From: Candidatus Cloacimonadota bacterium
Lineage (GTDB): Bacteria; Cloacimonadota; Cloacimonadia; Cloacimonadales; JAMOQM01
NCBI GenBank assembly: GCA_027064005.1
Contig: JAMOQM010000106.1
Span: 1-36,674 of the forward strand
Direction: 5' to 3'
Length of the DNA stretch: 36,674 bases
Position numbers and translations under genes: made by a program. Each line of letters begins with the position of its first letter. Position 1 is the stretch's first letter. Positions 1-9,004 of this stretch are shown here, piece by piece. Under the pieces are notes generated by a model. It worked only from the letters and a program-made list of their open reading frames with translations, made no database searches and was not told the DNA's origin.

Positions 1-171
1 TCGGTTAAATCTATCTTCATACGTTTCTTTATTTGCTTCGCTTTCTAAAATTTGGAGAATGTGAATATCGTCGTTTAATAACTCGGATAAAAAACCTTCC
101 AATATCCCGAAATTAGCTTTACTTCTTAAAAGCTTTTTCATTGCCCAATCAAAACTAACCAATCTTCTCAT
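1..171 (-). CDS. Rpn-family PD-(D/E)XK nuclease/putative transposase, N-terminal fragment (runs off the window)
   Basis: The first 57 codons are visible, read leftwards from an ATG at 171-169, and the frame stays open to the window edge. A strong Shine-Dalgarno sequence, GGAGG at 180-176, fixes the start. The peptide begins MRRLVSFDWAMKKLLRSK and continues with NFGILEGFLSELL. This FDWAxKxLL...ILEGFLSELL pattern is typical of the N-terminus of the Rpn/YhgA-like recombination-promoting nuclease family (PDDEXK_2). The catalytic residues would lie beyond the edge, so activity cannot be judged. The family is often multicopy and mobile-element-like. A C-terminal piece of another member sits at the opposite end of the window. 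The family call is from pattern recognition and is moderately firm. Confidence 0.7.
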   Translation of the reverse strand, partial: MRRLVSFDWAMKKLLRSKANFGILEGFLSELLNDDIHILQILESEANKETYEDRFNR

Positions 172-350
172 TTTTCCTCCGAAATTATTCAAAAAATAAC
201 TATAATTATCAATATTTTTTTTATAATCTATTATATTTATGATATTAACAAAGAATTTCATTCTCTTAAAATATGTCAAATAAGTTATGGAATAAACTCT
301 GATTTCTTCGTAATTTTAAAAAATGTTTTCTCACAAACGTTTAGAGGTGA

Positions 351-391
351 AAACAAAAATTGTAGAACCAACGAAATGTTGATTCTACAAT
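351..391 (-). terminator. Rho-independent terminator of the beta-helix gene
   Basis: ATTGTAGAA at 359-367 pairs perfectly with TTCTACAAT at 383-391. After one mismatch, four further pairs close the loop gaaat. On the minus strand the hairpin is followed by TTTTTGTTTT, and it lies about 50 bases downstream of the stop codon at 444. On the plus strand a T-rich run also follows, so it may act in both directions. Confidence 0.7.
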
Positions 392-443
392 ATCTTAGTT
401 TTTTATTATTCAATCGGATTATCTAAGAATTTTCACATAGATT

Positions 444-3080
444 CTATTTTAAAATGAGAATTTTTTTCGTAGAAGTATATTTTCCTGATTTTAATCTATA
501 GAAATAAACACCGCTTGAAATGGTTCTATTGTTGTCGTCTTTTCCATTCCAAATAATTCTATGATTTCCTTTTGAATATTCTTGATTTGTTAGTGTTTTT
601 AATTTTTGACCTTTGATATTATAAACTGCTAAATTAACATTCCCATCAGTAGGAATTGTAAATGAAATGGTGGTTGAATTCCCACGTTTTGAACCTGATG
701 GGTTGAATGGATTCGGGTAATTTTGGGAGAGAATAAACTTCGGATGATTAACATGATTATCAGAATTGCCCACAACCCCGATTTGCAAAGTATTCGTTGG
801 CAAGGATTCTCCAATATCAGAAACAACAGTAAGATAATAGTCATGAACACCATCGTTTTCAATATTTATAGAATTTTGATCTGCCGGGATAGTTTGGATG
901 ATATTCCCATCTTGATATAGATTATAACAAATCCAAGTATCCGGATCGACAAGTCGAGGTGGACACCATGAAAGATGATAAACGTTATTATCCATTTCTT
1001 TGTCCCATAAAAAATCCGGTTTTACCGGAGAATCTGTGTAAGGATAAATCCAATTGTTATTTAAGGATAATGGGAGCAAAATGTTTTCTTCAGAAATATT
1101 GAAATTATTTATTGTAAATCTTTGTTCACTATTGAAACCGTTATCTTCATCATAATCATTAAATTGAACCAAACCTATTCCACGTACAAACCATCTTCTT
1201 GAGCTTAATTGATTTTGATAAGAATAATCTAAAATATAAGCCGTTTTGTTTTCATCATTAATAGACAATTCCTGAGTTCCAACACATTCCACGCTAATAT
1301 AACGGACATCTTCATCACCTATATCAGCGGTTATAAAAGTATCGCCAATATTGAGAGAATCAGGCACAAAAATTGCCTCTTGTTCAACCGGAATTACTTG
1401 TTCAACGCCATCTTCCATAAATGAAAAAGAGTATATTTTTACTGCATTATCTTCATGATATAAATTAAAAGCAAATTGGTTCATATTTATAAATTCAGAA
1501 ACCCATAATTGGTAAATATCGTGGCCGTCTTCCTGATAATTATTATCAATCGAGATTTTAATTGTTGGTTTTTCTGAAGTTAGATTTAAATCCATTCCGG
1601 TAATAATTTCACCTGCAGTAATTGTGATAATTTGTGGAGAAGTAACTCCTCCGTAAGCTGTTATCAAATCATAATGGTCAAAATCAGGATCTCCGATATG
1701 ATTTGTATAAAATCCAAAACATGCTAAATAATAATTGCCGGGTTCGTTAATGTAAATATTGAAATCACCGGGATTAGTCAATAAATCATAAGCAACCGGA
1801 TCAGAGTCAATAGATTGACCTTCAGCAAATAATCCAACGCCATAATATTGAACTGCATTTGCATCATTACAAGTTAGAGTTCCTGAAATTATAGAAGTTG
1901 TTGCCGGATCGAAAATTGGTTGATAGTTAACAACTCCGGTTCCCGAATTATCATTTGCATCAGTGATTGAAGCTTCAATTTCATTTTCGTCAGTTGTGCC
2001 CCAAAAGTTGTTTTGAGCACTAATATTTTGGGAAGTATTACAATAAATCGAGCTTGAATTTCCTTGAAAAACATTATCGTGAATTTTATTCATTCCATCA
2101 TCATCACAACAGTCATTAGAAAGATCTCCGAGATTTGCTCCGGCATCATTGATAATGTAAAATCCGGTATAATTACCGTAAATTTCATTGTCGAAGAAAG
2201 TTCCGTAACAGTTTGAACCGTAAAGCATTACACCTGCTCCTGAATTTGGATCTCCATCAACAAAATTATTTCGGATAATGTTTTGATTAACATAACCATG
2301 ACCTTGATAAAAATAAATTCCTGTCAGATTATTTTCGATGACGTTGTTGATAATGGTTGCATCAATATACCCGGAGTTAAGAATATTTGCTTCGGTAATT
2401 CCTTGTTTCCCATTATGGTGAATTCGATTATTTTGGATGGTTGGAGTATTTAGATTGCTGTCATTTTGAGTAGCAAGTTGAATTGCACCATAGTATTGAG
2501 TTCCTAAGCCACATTGAGAAATATCATTTCCACTAATCAAGGCATTTGAATTTCCAACAATATAGATTCCGCTTTTTTGAACTGTGTTAATTTTTGAGTT
2601 TAGAATTTCCATTTGAGGTGGATCTTGAAGATTAAAATCAAAAAGCTGAATACCTTCAAAACAATTTTCTATATGGGAAAATCTAATAAGCACTTTACTT
2701 TCTACAGATGAGATTGCGTAATGGTTATCTCCGGTTCCGGTGAAATAGCAATAAAATATTTTATTGTTTTCAAAAGAAGATTCAATTCTTAAACCGTTCC
2801 AGAAACCATTATCATTAGATTGGAAACGAATTGTGTCATTAATTGTGCCGATTGCCGAAATTTTACCGTTTACTGTTAATCGTGTGTCATTATTAAATAA
2901 AACCATTACACCCGGTTGGATTGTTAAAATTTCTCCGGTAGGAACAACCACATCTCCGGTTACAATATACGGGCTATTTTCTTGCGTCCAAGTTCCGGAT
3001 TGTTCTCCGGAAACATCAATTGAAAAAAGTCCAAAACAGAATGATAATATCAATATTATCATTAAACTAATCCTTTTCAT
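444..3080 (-). CDS. Secreted right-handed beta-helix protein with type IX-like C-terminal sorting domain
   Basis: This is an 878-residue exported protein. The start ATG at 3080 is preceded by GGAGGTAAAA, and residues 1-25 form a classical signal peptide (MKRISLMIILILSFCFGLFS). Residues of about 30-390 carry repeated short N-rich strands of the form NNxI..N..GI, typical of parallel beta-helix (NosD/pectate-lyase-like) folds. A stretch at about 395-510 resembles a carboxypeptidase-regulatory-like beta-sandwich. A fibronectin-like segment follows at about 690-770. The last 90 residues start with LSQNYPNPFNP and end in a Lys-rich strand, matching the FCB C-terminal sorting/anchoring domain, so secretion and cell-surface display are expected. 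No catalytic residues could be assigned; adhesion or polysaccharide binding are possibilities only. It is monocistronic, divergent from rmuC, and followed by its own terminator. Confidence 0.85.
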   Translation of the reverse strand: MKRISLMIILILSFCFGLFSIDVSGEQSGTWTQENSPYIVTGDVVVPTGEILTIQPGVMVLFNNDTRLTVNGKISAIGTINDTIRFQSNDNGFWNGLRIESSFENNKIFYCYFTGTGDNHYAISSVESKVLIRFSHIENCFEGIQLFDFNLQDPPQMEILNSKINTVQKSGIYIVGNSNALISGNDISQCGLGTQYYGAIQLATQNDSNLNTPTIQNNRIHHNGKQGITEANILNSGYIDATIINNVIENNLTGIYFYQGHGYVNQNIIRNNFVDGDPNSGAGVMLYGSNCYGTFFDNEIYGNYTGFYIINDAGANLGDLSNDCCDDDGMNKIHDNVFQGNSSSIYCNTSQNISAQNNFWGTTDENEIEASITDANDNSGTGVVNYQPIFDPATTSIISGTLTCNDANAVQYYGVGLFAEGQSIDSDPVAYDLLTNPGDFNIYINEPGNYYLACFGFYTNHIGDPDFDHYDLITAYGGVTSPQIITITAGEIITGMDLNLTSEKPTIKISIDNNYQEDGHDIYQLWVSEFINMNQFAFNLYHEDNAVKIYSFSFMEDGVEQVIPVEQEAIFVPDSLNIGDTFITADIGDEDVRYISVECVGTQELSINDENKTAYILDYSYQNQLSSRRWFVRGIGLVQFNDYDEDNGFNSEQRFTINNFNISEENILLPLSLNNNWIYPYTDSPVKPDFLWDKEMDNNVYHLSWCPPRLVDPDTWICYNLYQDGNIIQTIPADQNSINIENDGVHDYYLTVVSDIGESLPTNTLQIGVVGNSDNHVNHPKFILSQNYPNPFNPSGSKRGNSTTISFTIPTDGNVNLAVYNIKGQKLKTLTNQEYSKGNHRIIWNGKDDNNRTISSGVYFYRLKSGKYTSTKKILILK

Positions 3081-3317
3081 TTTTACCTCCTAAGCAAAAA
3101 ATCTTTAACTAATTTTGCTACCTATAAGAATTTTGAAAAGTTATTTTTTATTTTTTTCAGATTGTTTTTTTTGGGTAACATTTCCCCAAATTTTTTTAAA
3201 TAAAACAATTACAAATTATCATAACATTGGAAGTTCATTTATTATGATTATGAATTTTGGAAAAACGTTTTGACAAATACCACCACAAAAAAATTGATAA
3301 GTTACCGGAGGTTAGAA

Positions 3318-5069
3318 ATGCAAAATATTTTATTGGCTTTTGAAATAGGTGTTGTTCTTATTTTGGGAATAATTTTATTTTATCTTAATCGTTTATCTAA
3401 ACTATACACTAAGAGTATGTTAGATAATACTAAATTGGAAAAAAATGTTCTCAATCTTCAAAATAATTTTGATTTTCTTATGAAGAATCAGCAAAGTTAT
3501 TTTAAACAAAGCAGGGATGACTTTAATCTAAATTCTAAAAATTTACGGGAAGAAATTCAGAATATTTCTAATAATTTGAAAGGGCAAAATCTCGATAATA
3601 TTAGTTTTCAAAAAAATGAGTTTGCCGATTTTAAAAAAGATTTGACCGTATTTTTTGAGAAAATGTTTTCTCAGGAAATGACTAATTCTAAAGAATTAAA
3701 TGAGAAATGGGATAAATTGACAGATTCTATAAAAATTGAAATGAAAGAGATTAACGACTCGTTGCTTGAAAAAAATGATTTGTTTAGAAAAGATATTTCG
3801 GAAAAAATTACTATTTTAGGTAAAAATACTGAGGATATTTTGAAAAATTCAGGAATAAATCAAAATGAGAAATTGGATGGTTTTGGAAAAAATCTCTCAA
3901 ATGATATTGATGCTTTGAATAAATCTAATTTCAAATTTAATGAACAATTTAAAAAATCTATTGAGGATAAGATTACGGCATTTTCTGAACTTTCAAGTAA
4001 AATATTACAAGATTCTTCCGAAAATCAAAAAGAAAAATTAGAGAGTATTAATAAAGAAATGAAATCTTTGACTGAAATTAATGCTAAAAAAATTGAAGAG
4101 TTGAAAACTGTTCTTGATAATCAACTTAGCAAATTGCGTGAAGAAAATCGTTTGGAATTGGATAAAATGCGAAAAACCGTTGATGAACAACTTCAAGATT
4201 CGTTGCAAAAAAAATTGAATGAATCTTTCTCATTAGTATTGAAACAGCTTGAGCAAGTTTATAATGGTTTGGGAGAAATGAAAAAAATGGCTTCTGAAGT
4301 TGGAGGTCTTAAAAAAATTCTGGAGAATGTAAAAACCCGCGGGAATCTCGGAGAATTATTATTGGAAAATATTCTGGAAGAAATTTTATCGCCTCAACAA
4401 TTTATTAAAAATGCACAATGTAAGAAAAACTCCAAAGAGAGAGTAGAATTTGCTGTTGTACTTCCCGGAAAAGATGATGATAATAAAAATGTCCTATTGC
4501 CGATTGATTCCAAATTCCCAAAAGAAAATTATCAAAGACTTTTGGATGCTTATGAAATCGGTAATACCGATGAAATTAAAAATCAACAATCAAAATTAAA
4601 AGCTACGATTAAATCTTTTGCAAAAGATATTAGAGATAAATATATCAATCCACCAAATACAACTGATTTTGCAATTATGTTTTTACCGGCGGAAGGTCTG
4701 TATTCCGAAGTTTTGAGACATACAGGATTATTTGAATCTCTACAAAAAGATTATCACGTAAATATCACCGGTCCAACAACTTTTGCAGCCTTGTTAAATA
4801 GTTTGCAAATGGGATTCCGAACTTTGGCTGTTCAAAAAAGATCAACGGAAGTTTGGAAATTATTAGCTGCCATTAAAGTGAATTTTGGGAAGTTTAATGA
4901 GATTTTAGAAAAAACAAGAGCAAAAATTAATGATGCCGGTTCATTTATTGACAAAGCTACAGATAGAACGCGAATGATAAATAATAAATTAAATAAAATT
5001 ACAGATTTGCCTGAAAGTGAAACTAAAAATATACTTCCTGAATTTTTAGATAATAAAAAAGAGGTTTAA
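3318..5069 (+). CDS. rmuC: RmuC family DNA recombination protein
   Basis: A 583-residue RmuC homologue, a family implicated in limiting DNA inversions and rearrangements and related to nuclease folds. I place the start at ATG 3318 because GGAGG lies at 3307-3311. An in-frame TTG 48 bases upstream has no ribosome binding site and would bury the membrane anchor. Residues of about 5-25 form an N-terminal transmembrane segment (LLAFEIGVVLILGIILFYL). About 30-300 is a long Lys/Glu/Asn-rich coiled coil. The conserved RmuC domain fills about 310-565, with the signature TRGNLGELLLENILEEIL and a later LLPIDSKFP stretch. Its stop codon abuts the ispG start with no gap, which suggests co-transcription although the functions are unrelated. 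Confidence 0.93.
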   Translation: MQNILLAFEIGVVLILGIILFYLNRLSKLYTKSMLDNTKLEKNVLNLQNNFDFLMKNQQSYFKQSRDDFNLNSKNLREEIQNISNNLKGQNLDNISFQKNEFADFKKDLTVFFEKMFSQEMTNSKELNEKWDKLTDSIKIEMKEINDSLLEKNDLFRKDISEKITILGKNTEDILKNSGINQNEKLDGFGKNLSNDIDALNKSNFKFNEQFKKSIEDKITAFSELSSKILQDSSENQKEKLESINKEMKSLTEINAKKIEELKTVLDNQLSKLREENRLELDKMRKTVDEQLQDSLQKKLNESFSLVLKQLEQVYNGLGEMKKMASEVGGLKKILENVKTRGNLGELLLENILEEILSPQQFIKNAQCKKNSKERVEFAVVLPGKDDDNKNVLLPIDSKFPKENYQRLLDAYEIGNTDEIKNQQSKLKATIKSFAKDIRDKYINPPNTTDFAIMFLPAEGLYSEVLRHTGLFESLQKDYHVNITGPTTFAALLNSLQMGFRTLAVQKRSTEVWKLLAAIKVNFGKFNEILEKTRAKINDAGSFIDKATDRTRMINNKLNKITDLPESETKNILPEFLDNKKEV

Positions 5070-6137
5070 ATGACTAACTACAAAAGAAGAAAAACAAAAG
5101 AGATTTCTGTTGGAAATGTGAAAATCGGAGGAAATAATCCTATCTCAATTCAATCAATGTGCAGTACCAAAAGTTCTGAAGTTGAAAAAACAATTGCCCA
5201 AATAAATGAACTTGCTGAAAGCGGTTGCGAAATTGTTAGAATTGCGATTCCCAATATGGATGCAGCAGAATCCATCAAAGTAATAAAAAAAAGAACGAAA
5301 GTCCCGCTAATTGCCGATATTCATTTTGATTATAAATTGGCAATGCAATCAATTATAAACGGAATCGACGGATTAAGATTAAATCCCGGAAATATTGGGA
5401 GCGAAGCTAATGTTATCAAAGTAATTGAAGTGGCTAAAGAAAGAAAAATTCCCATTAGAATTGGAGTTAACAGCGGATCTTTATCAAAAGAAAAAGTTAA
5501 AAAATACGGAGTTAATGCAACTTCAATCGTCGAGAGTGCTTTGGAACACGTTGCGATTTTGGAAAGAAATCATTATGAAGAAATTAAAATTTCGGTAAAA
5601 GCATCTTCGGTCCCTTTAACTTTGGAATGCTATCGACTTTTATCGGGAAAAGTAGGTTATCCTTTGCACGTCGGAGTTACGGAAGCAGGCACGGATTTTG
5701 CCGGTACAATCAAATCATCAATCGGAATCGGGACTTTATTAGCGGAAGGAATCGGTGATACAATTCGAGTTTCATTGACTTCAAATCCGGTAAATGAAGT
5801 AAAAGTTGCCAAGGAAATTTTGAAATCATTAAATTTGAAAAAAGGTTTGGAATTTATTTCTTGCCCGACTTGCGGAAGAACTCAAATAAATCTTATTAAA
5901 TTGGCAAATGAAGTTGAAGAAAAAATCAAAAAATTTGAAAATTTACCGATAACTGTCGCAGTGATGGGTTGTATTGTGAACGGTCCGGGTGAGGCTCGAG
6001 AAGCCGATTACGGTATTGCCGGCGGAATTGACGAAGGATTGATTTTTAAAAATGGGGTTATTATAGAAAAAGTTCCGGAAAAAAATCTTATTCCTCATTT
6101 AATTAAAATGATTGAGAATGATTATAAATTGAAATGA
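5070..6137 (+). CDS. ispG: 4-hydroxy-3-methylbut-2-en-1-yl diphosphate synthase (IspG/GcpE)
   Basis: This is the penultimate enzyme of the methylerythritol phosphate isoprenoid pathway. It reductively opens methylerythritol cyclodiphosphate to HMBPP using a [4Fe-4S] cluster. The 355-residue length is that of the short bacterial form. The N-terminal TIM barrel carries VGNVKIGGNNPISIQSMCST and RIGVNSGSL. The C-terminal cluster domain shows the expected ligands: C265 and C268 in SCPTCGRT, C301 in VMGCIVNGPGEA, and E308 in the same motif. It starts directly after the rmuC stop, with GAGG just upstream. Its last four bases overlap the start of the next gene (ATGA), so the two are translationally coupled. 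Confidence 0.97.
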   Translation: MTNYKRRKTKEISVGNVKIGGNNPISIQSMCSTKSSEVEKTIAQINELAESGCEIVRIAIPNMDAAESIKVIKKRTKVPLIADIHFDYKLAMQSIINGIDGLRLNPGNIGSEANVIKVIEVAKERKIPIRIGVNSGSLSKEKVKKYGVNATSIVESALEHVAILERNHYEEIKISVKASSVPLTLECYRLLSGKVGYPLHVGVTEAGTDFAGTIKSSIGIGTLLAEGIGDTIRVSLTSNPVNEVKVAKEILKSLNLKKGLEFISCPTCGRTQINLIKLANEVEEKIKKFENLPITVAVMGCIVNGPGEAREADYGIAGGIDEGLIFKNGVIIEKVPEKNLIPHLIKMIENDYKLK

Positions 6138-7795
6138 GATTTTTCGCAGTATTAATTTTCCTATTATTTGATATTTTCTTATCAGCAGTCCCGGTGATTT
6201 CTAATATTGAGATTTCAGGAAATCGAGAATATAGTTCGGAAGAAATATTAAATTCTATTTTTATTCGAAAATTTGATAATTTTGAAATGTCTCAATTAAA
6301 AAAAATTGCAAATGATATTAATTCTTTTTATCGAAGTAAAAAGTATTTTAATGTCTTGATTGATTATCCAAAAGCTGTGCCAATCTCAAAAGATGAAGTA
6401 GAAATTTTCGTACAAATTCATGAATTTCCAAAATTAAGAATAAAAAATATTGAGATCTGCGGAGAAAGGTATTTTTCAGAAGCAAAATTAAAAGAGATAT
6501 TAAATATTAAAAAGTATCAAAATATCCAATCGATTAATTCATTATTAGAAAATATTGTCGAACTTTATTCTGAAAGAGGATATTTTTTTTGTGAAGCAAA
6601 ATTAGATTCTATCAAAGTAAAAAAAGATAATTTAATTCCCTATATTTCTATTAATGAAGGGAATTTATGCCGATTTAAAAAGTTTGTGTTTCGAGGAAAT
6701 AAAGTAACTAAATCCAATACTTTGATAAAACTTTCCGGCATTTCTAACCTAAAAAAAATTACGCCTGAAATTCTCCAAAAAGCTTCTGAAAATATCAAAC
6801 AAAAACAATATATTTCCGATTGCGAAATATTTCCAATAAATAAATCAACCTTATTATTTTCCGTAAAAGAAACAAAAACGACGAAATTAAACGGTTTAGC
6901 CGGATATAATTCCAAGTCAAAAACAAAAAAAATAACCGGTTTTATCAACCTTACTTTTATGAATCTATACGGAACGGATCGGGAATTATCACTTTATTGG
7001 AACAATACAAATTCAGAGAGAAGCACAGTTAAATTTACCTATCATGAATCAGGTTTATCGCGTTTTCCAATTGCAGCCGATTTTAAATTGCAACGAACGG
7101 AAAATGATTCTACTTCGATAAACAACACTTTTTCAACTTTCGTTTATTATTATAGTTTGAATGCAAAATATGGAATTAAATTTCAAGTTGATGATTTTTA
7201 TCCCGGTTCACGACGGCCAAAAATTATTGAAAAATCCTCGTATAAAAAAATTGGGATTTCGGGAGATTATAACAATTTGGATTATCTTATAAATCCTCAC
7301 TCCGGTTTTAGAATCAAATCGGAATATTCTCTGGTTTTAAATAAGATTAATACAAAATATAATAAAAAATATTCTTATGAAGTCAGCTATTCATTTTACA
7401 ATAAATTATATAAAAAATATGTCTCTGCAGTTTCACTGAATTGGAAAGAAATTCAAAATAAAAATTTACAATCTTATGAAAATTTTTTTCTTGGGGGAAA
7501 TCAAAATTTAAGAGGATTTCCCGAGGATTTTTTTTCAGGATACAAAATTGGCTGGATAAATCTGGAATTGCGATATATTTTGTCTCAAAAATCAAGGTTG
7601 TTTATTTTTCAAGATTACGGTTATGTGAAAAATAAGAATTTTACGATTGGAAAAATTGTGGGAACAGGATTTGGCTTGAGATTGAATACAAAAGTTGGAA
7701 TAGTAAAGATTGATTATGGAATTCATTATTATCAAAATAAATGGTTGAATCCGATGGATGGATATATCCATTTTGGAATAGAGACATATTTTTAG
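6134..7795 (+). CDS. Omp85/BamA-like outer-membrane assembly protein (POTRA repeats plus beta-barrel)
   Basis: A 553-residue protein with signal peptide MRFFAVLIFLLFDIFLSA. Three POTRA-like repeats follow at about 20-95, 96-175 and 176-245; each opens with an ISNIEISGN or IKNIEICGE type strand. The rest is a 16-strand-type beta-barrel ending in the terminal aromatic ETYF. The Omp85 hallmark appears as GGNQNLRGFPE near residue 455, the (V/L)RGF motif of the barrel lid. Proteins of this family fold or translocate outer-membrane proteins, so a diderm envelope is implied. At 553 residues with three POTRAs it is shorter than E. coli BamA (about 810, five POTRAs). TamA-like or a specialised paralogue is equally possible, so no symbol is given. 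It overlaps ispG by four bases. Confidence 0.88.
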   Translation: MRFFAVLIFLLFDIFLSAVPVISNIEISGNREYSSEEILNSIFIRKFDNFEMSQLKKIANDINSFYRSKKYFNVLIDYPKAVPISKDEVEIFVQIHEFPKLRIKNIEICGERYFSEAKLKEILNIKKYQNIQSINSLLENIVELYSERGYFFCEAKLDSIKVKKDNLIPYISINEGNLCRFKKFVFRGNKVTKSNTLIKLSGISNLKKITPEILQKASENIKQKQYISDCEIFPINKSTLLFSVKETKTTKLNGLAGYNSKSKTKKITGFINLTFMNLYGTDRELSLYWNNTNSERSTVKFTYHESGLSRFPIAADFKLQRTENDSTSINNTFSTFVYYYSLNAKYGIKFQVDDFYPGSRRPKIIEKSSYKKIGISGDYNNLDYLINPHSGFRIKSEYSLVLNKINTKYNKKYSYEVSYSFYNKLYKKYVSAVSLNWKEIQNKNLQSYENFFLGGNQNLRGFPEDFFSGYKIGWINLELRYILSQKSRLFIFQDYGYVKNKNFTIGKIVGTGFGLRLNTKVGIVKIDYGIHYYQNKWLNPMDGYIHFGIETYF

Positions 7796-7807
7796 AAGGA
7801 GTTTTTT

Positions 7808-8656
7808 ATGTACAACGATATGAGAGATTTGAAAGTAGGAGTTTATGTTGATGTCTCAAACATTGCTCAAAATGGCGGTTACGGAATGCATTACGATGTG
7901 TTGAGACAATTTGCTTGCCGAACCGGTGGCGTAGCAATGAGATTAAATGCTTATGTTGCCTATGATGAATCTGAAGCAAAACATAATCCGGAATATAAAG
8001 AAAAATCTATGAATTTTCACGCAATTTTACGAGATTTCGGTTATAAAGTAATCGTGAAAACCGTCAAATATTATCATGATATTATTAACGGTTCCGTTTA
8101 CGGAAAAGCCAACGCGGATTTGGATATGGCTGTTGATGCCTTATTACAATCCGAAAGACTGGATTACGTTTTATTGGTTACGGGAGACGGTGATTTTGTG
8201 CAGGTTGTTCGAGCTTTACAAAATAAAGGATGCCGAGTGGAAGTTACAGCTTTTGACAATGTTTCAAACGATTTGAAAAATGAAGCTGATATTTTTACCT
8301 CCGGTTATCTAATTCCTTATCTTTTACCAAGCAGTTATCATACCGACAAGAATGACAACAATTACGGTAAATGGGGCGAAATTAATCATCGAGTGCGGGG
8401 AATTTGTTATTCTTTTAATCATGAAAAAGGTTACGGATTTATGCGATATATGAAAAGTATAAGTCAAGGTCTTTGGATAACAGATACGCGAAAAAATGAA
8501 TCTCCTTACCATACTTGTTTTGTGCATCATTCGCAAATTCCGCAGGAAATTGATATTTCAACTTTGCCAAATAGAGAATATATTTTTGAATTCCAGATTA
8601 TTGAAGGAGATAAAGGTCTGCAGGCTGTTGACATAGAATTGATTTATCAATATTGA
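7808..8656 (+). CDS. NYN (LabA/DUF88-type) PIN-like nuclease domain fused to a cold-shock-like domain
   Basis: A 282-residue protein starting 12 bases after the Omp85 gene, with AGAAGGAG upstream. Residues of about 8-175 are an NYN/LabA-type PIN-like domain. The metal-binding acidic residues are visible: D15 and N18 in VYVDVSN, D104 and D106 in NADLDMAVD, and D127 and D129 in VTGDGDFV. NYN domains act as RNases or RNA-processing nucleases. Residues of about 195-282 look like an OB-fold cold-shock domain: EKGYGFMRY resembles RNP1, TCFVHHSQI resembles RNP2, and the C-terminus reads KGLQAVDIEL. The fusion suggests an RNA-binding module guiding a ribonuclease. The substrate is unknown. A strong terminator follows and closes the operon. 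Confidence 0.85.
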   Translation: MYNDMRDLKVGVYVDVSNIAQNGGYGMHYDVLRQFACRTGGVAMRLNAYVAYDESEAKHNPEYKEKSMNFHAILRDFGYKVIVKTVKYYHDIINGSVYGKANADLDMAVDALLQSERLDYVLLVTGDGDFVQVVRALQNKGCRVEVTAFDNVSNDLKNEADIFTSGYLIPYLLPSSYHTDKNDNNYGKWGEINHRVRGICYSFNHEKGYGFMRYMKSISQGLWITDTRKNESPYHTCFVHHSQIPQEIDISTLPNREYIFEFQIIEGDKGLQAVDIELIYQY

Positions 8657-8676
8657 TTTTTATTAAAACAAAAAAT

Positions 8677-8707
8677 GGGATAAACCTAAATCGGTTTATC
8701 CCTTTAT
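8677..8707 (+). terminator. Rho-independent terminator after the NYN-CSD gene
   Basis: A perfect 10-bp stem, GGGATAAACC (8677-8686) with GGTTTATCCC (8693-8702), has a six-base loop and a following tttat tract. It lies 20 bases after the stop codon of the upstream gene and ends the rmuC-ispG-Omp85-NYN block. Confidence 0.85.
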
Positions 8708-9004
8708 ATTACAGACCGTATTTTTTTAAGATTTTATTAACCTTCACGGCTTTATACCATTTTTTTTATTTTATTTTTATTTGAATTCACCTCACAAAAT
8801 GATTTTACGGAATTTTGATTTTCAATAGCAATTTTGAATTTACTAAATCAATTAATTTTTAAAAACATCTATCTTGACAAATTTAAAAGCGGAAAATTAC
8901 CTATTTCAAATAATTGTCGAAATATTGGGAAATCGATAAGAATGAGCTTTATGAATTCATCATTAGATGCTTTTAGAAAATGAAAAAAATCAGTGGGAGG
9001 AATT
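8708..9004. other. Intergenic stretch without a recognisable gene
   Basis: About 300 bases of AT-rich sequence lie between the terminator and the CGGC gene. No ORF with a ribosome binding site, no tRNA and no convincing hairpin was seen. A TTGACA at 8874-8879 has no acceptable -10 partner. The promoter of the CGGC gene should be somewhere here but I cannot place it. Confidence 0.5.

Noticed and set aside
3270-3300. TTGACA at 3270-3275 as an rmuC promoter
   Set aside because: No -10 hexamer of useful quality lies 16-19 bases away, and it would leave almost no leader.
3270-3317. Upstream TTG start that would extend RmuC by 16 residues
   Set aside because: There is no ribosome binding site before it, while ATG 3318 has GGAGG at the right distance and puts the membrane anchor at the N-terminus.
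8874-8907. TTGACA as the promoter of the CGGC gene
   Set aside because: The hexamers at 16-18 base spacing (such as TTACCT, TACCTA) match the -10 consensus poorly.
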